NCBI GenBank assembly: GCA_021818045.1
Contig: JAKAFF010000101.1
Location: 1-5,817, forward strand
Reading direction: 5' to 3'
Source of the DNA: a bacterium
GTDB taxonomy: Bacteria > Chlamydiota > Chlamydiia > Chlamydiales > SM23-39
Length of the DNA stretch: 5,817 bases
Position numbers and translations under genes: made by a program. Positions 5,671 to 5,817 of the stretch are shown piece after piece. A model generated the notes under the pieces. That model made no database searches, was not told the origin of the DNA, and was given only the letters and a program-made list of their open reading frames with translations. The first letter of the stretch is position 1; each line of letters starts with the position of its first letter.

Positions 5671-5710
5671 TTCTAGCAGAATAGTCACGCAGAATAGTCT
5701 AGTAGAATAT
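5664..5710 (+). repeat. Short tandem repeat, four copies of AGAATAGT-like unit, after ispE
   Basis: The core AGAATAGT starts at 5664, 5678 and 5691, and a variant AGAATAT starts at 5704, a spacing of 14, 13 and 13 nt. Within it GCAGAATAGTC occurs twice exactly (5676-5686 and 5689-5699). The first copy contains the ispE stop codon. Flanking bases let copies 1 and 4 sit in hairpin loops: GCTAGGA/TTCTAGC (5658-5664 with 5671-5677, one G-U pair) and GTCTA/TAGAC (5697-5701 with 5710-5714). No T-run follows, so it is not an intrinsic terminator. Its function is unknown. Confidence 0.6.
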
Positions 5711-5817
5711 AGACAGTCGGGGTGTTACGCTCCCGCTCCACCCCCGCTGCCCAGGTGGCCGCGCCTGACTTTGCGAATCACTTGCGTTATCGCGTGCTCG
5801 TTCGGATGCCGTGCAGA
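5711..5817. other. GC-rich unassigned sequence at the right edge
   Basis: By hand count this 107-base stretch is about 64% GC, while the 40 bases before it are about 35%. Several frames are open simply because the sequence is GC-rich. On the minus strand one frame runs from the edge to a TAA at 5727-5725 (30 residues, ending HLGSGGGAGA). On the plus strand a frame from GTG 5722 reaches the edge without a stop. Neither has a ribosome binding site or a motif I recognise. It could be the end of another gene, the edge of a mobile element or an assembly artefact. Confidence 0.4.

Noticed and set aside
5719..5744. GGGGTG/CACCCC inverted repeat after ispE considered as the operon terminator.
   Set aside because: The loop is 14 nt and no T-run follows on either strand. 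In GC-rich sequence a 6-bp inverted repeat is easily found by chance.
5725..5817. Minus-strand partial frame of 30 residues ending in HLGSGGGAGA.
   Set aside because: Several frames are open in this GC-rich stretch, and nothing in the sequence is recognisable, so I do not call it a gene.
1..5817. CRISPR arrays, insertion sequences, phage genes or defence systems.
   Set aside because: No regular spaced long repeats, transposase motifs or defence domains are visible. The window is mostly core metabolism and translation genes.

Overview
The window looks like a chromosomal segment from a member of the phylum Chlamydiota, most likely one of the amoeba-associated or environmental families. The main evidence is gene order. 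A glycogen synthase gene (glgA) sits next to a block of ctc/rplY, pth, rpsF, rpsR, rplI and ispE. From memory this matches the Chlamydia trachomatis order CT798 to CT804. Here a tRNA-Gln gene and a PRPP synthetase gene (prs) lie between glgA and rplY. As far as I recall, Chlamydiaceae lack prs, so its presence favours a less reduced chlamydial lineage. I could not run a similarity search, so the family and genus remain open.

Layout. Positions 1-1438 on the minus strand hold almost all of glgA. I translated it by hand: 479 codons in one frame with no break, and only the last few residues run off the left edge. Positions 1439-1537 form a compact divergent control region with a promoter facing each way. 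From 1538 to 5670 everything lies on the plus strand and is packed tightly: tRNA-Gln(UUG), prs, rplY, pth, rpsF, rpsR, rplI and ispE. Gaps are 27 nt or less and there are three overlaps (pth/rpsF, rpsF/rpsR, rplI/ispE). Positions 5671-5817 are noncoding as far as I can tell. They hold a short AT-rich tandem repeat followed by a sharp change to GC-rich sequence (about 64% by hand count) that I cannot identify.

How the genes work together. glgA makes glycogen. The plus-strand unit is mostly translation: a tRNA, the 5S-rRNA-binding protein bL25, peptidyl-tRNA hydrolase and ribosomal proteins bS6, bS18 and bL9. It also includes prs, which makes PRPP for nucleotide synthesis, and ispE, a step of the MEP isoprenoid pathway. 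No internal terminator is visible until codons 34-44 of ispE. There, a textbook intrinsic terminator (9-bp perfect stem, 5-nt loop, eight Us) lies inside the coding sequence. This is the most striking observation in the window. It suggests that the translation operon is normally cut off inside ispE and that ispE expression depends on read-through or on its own translation.
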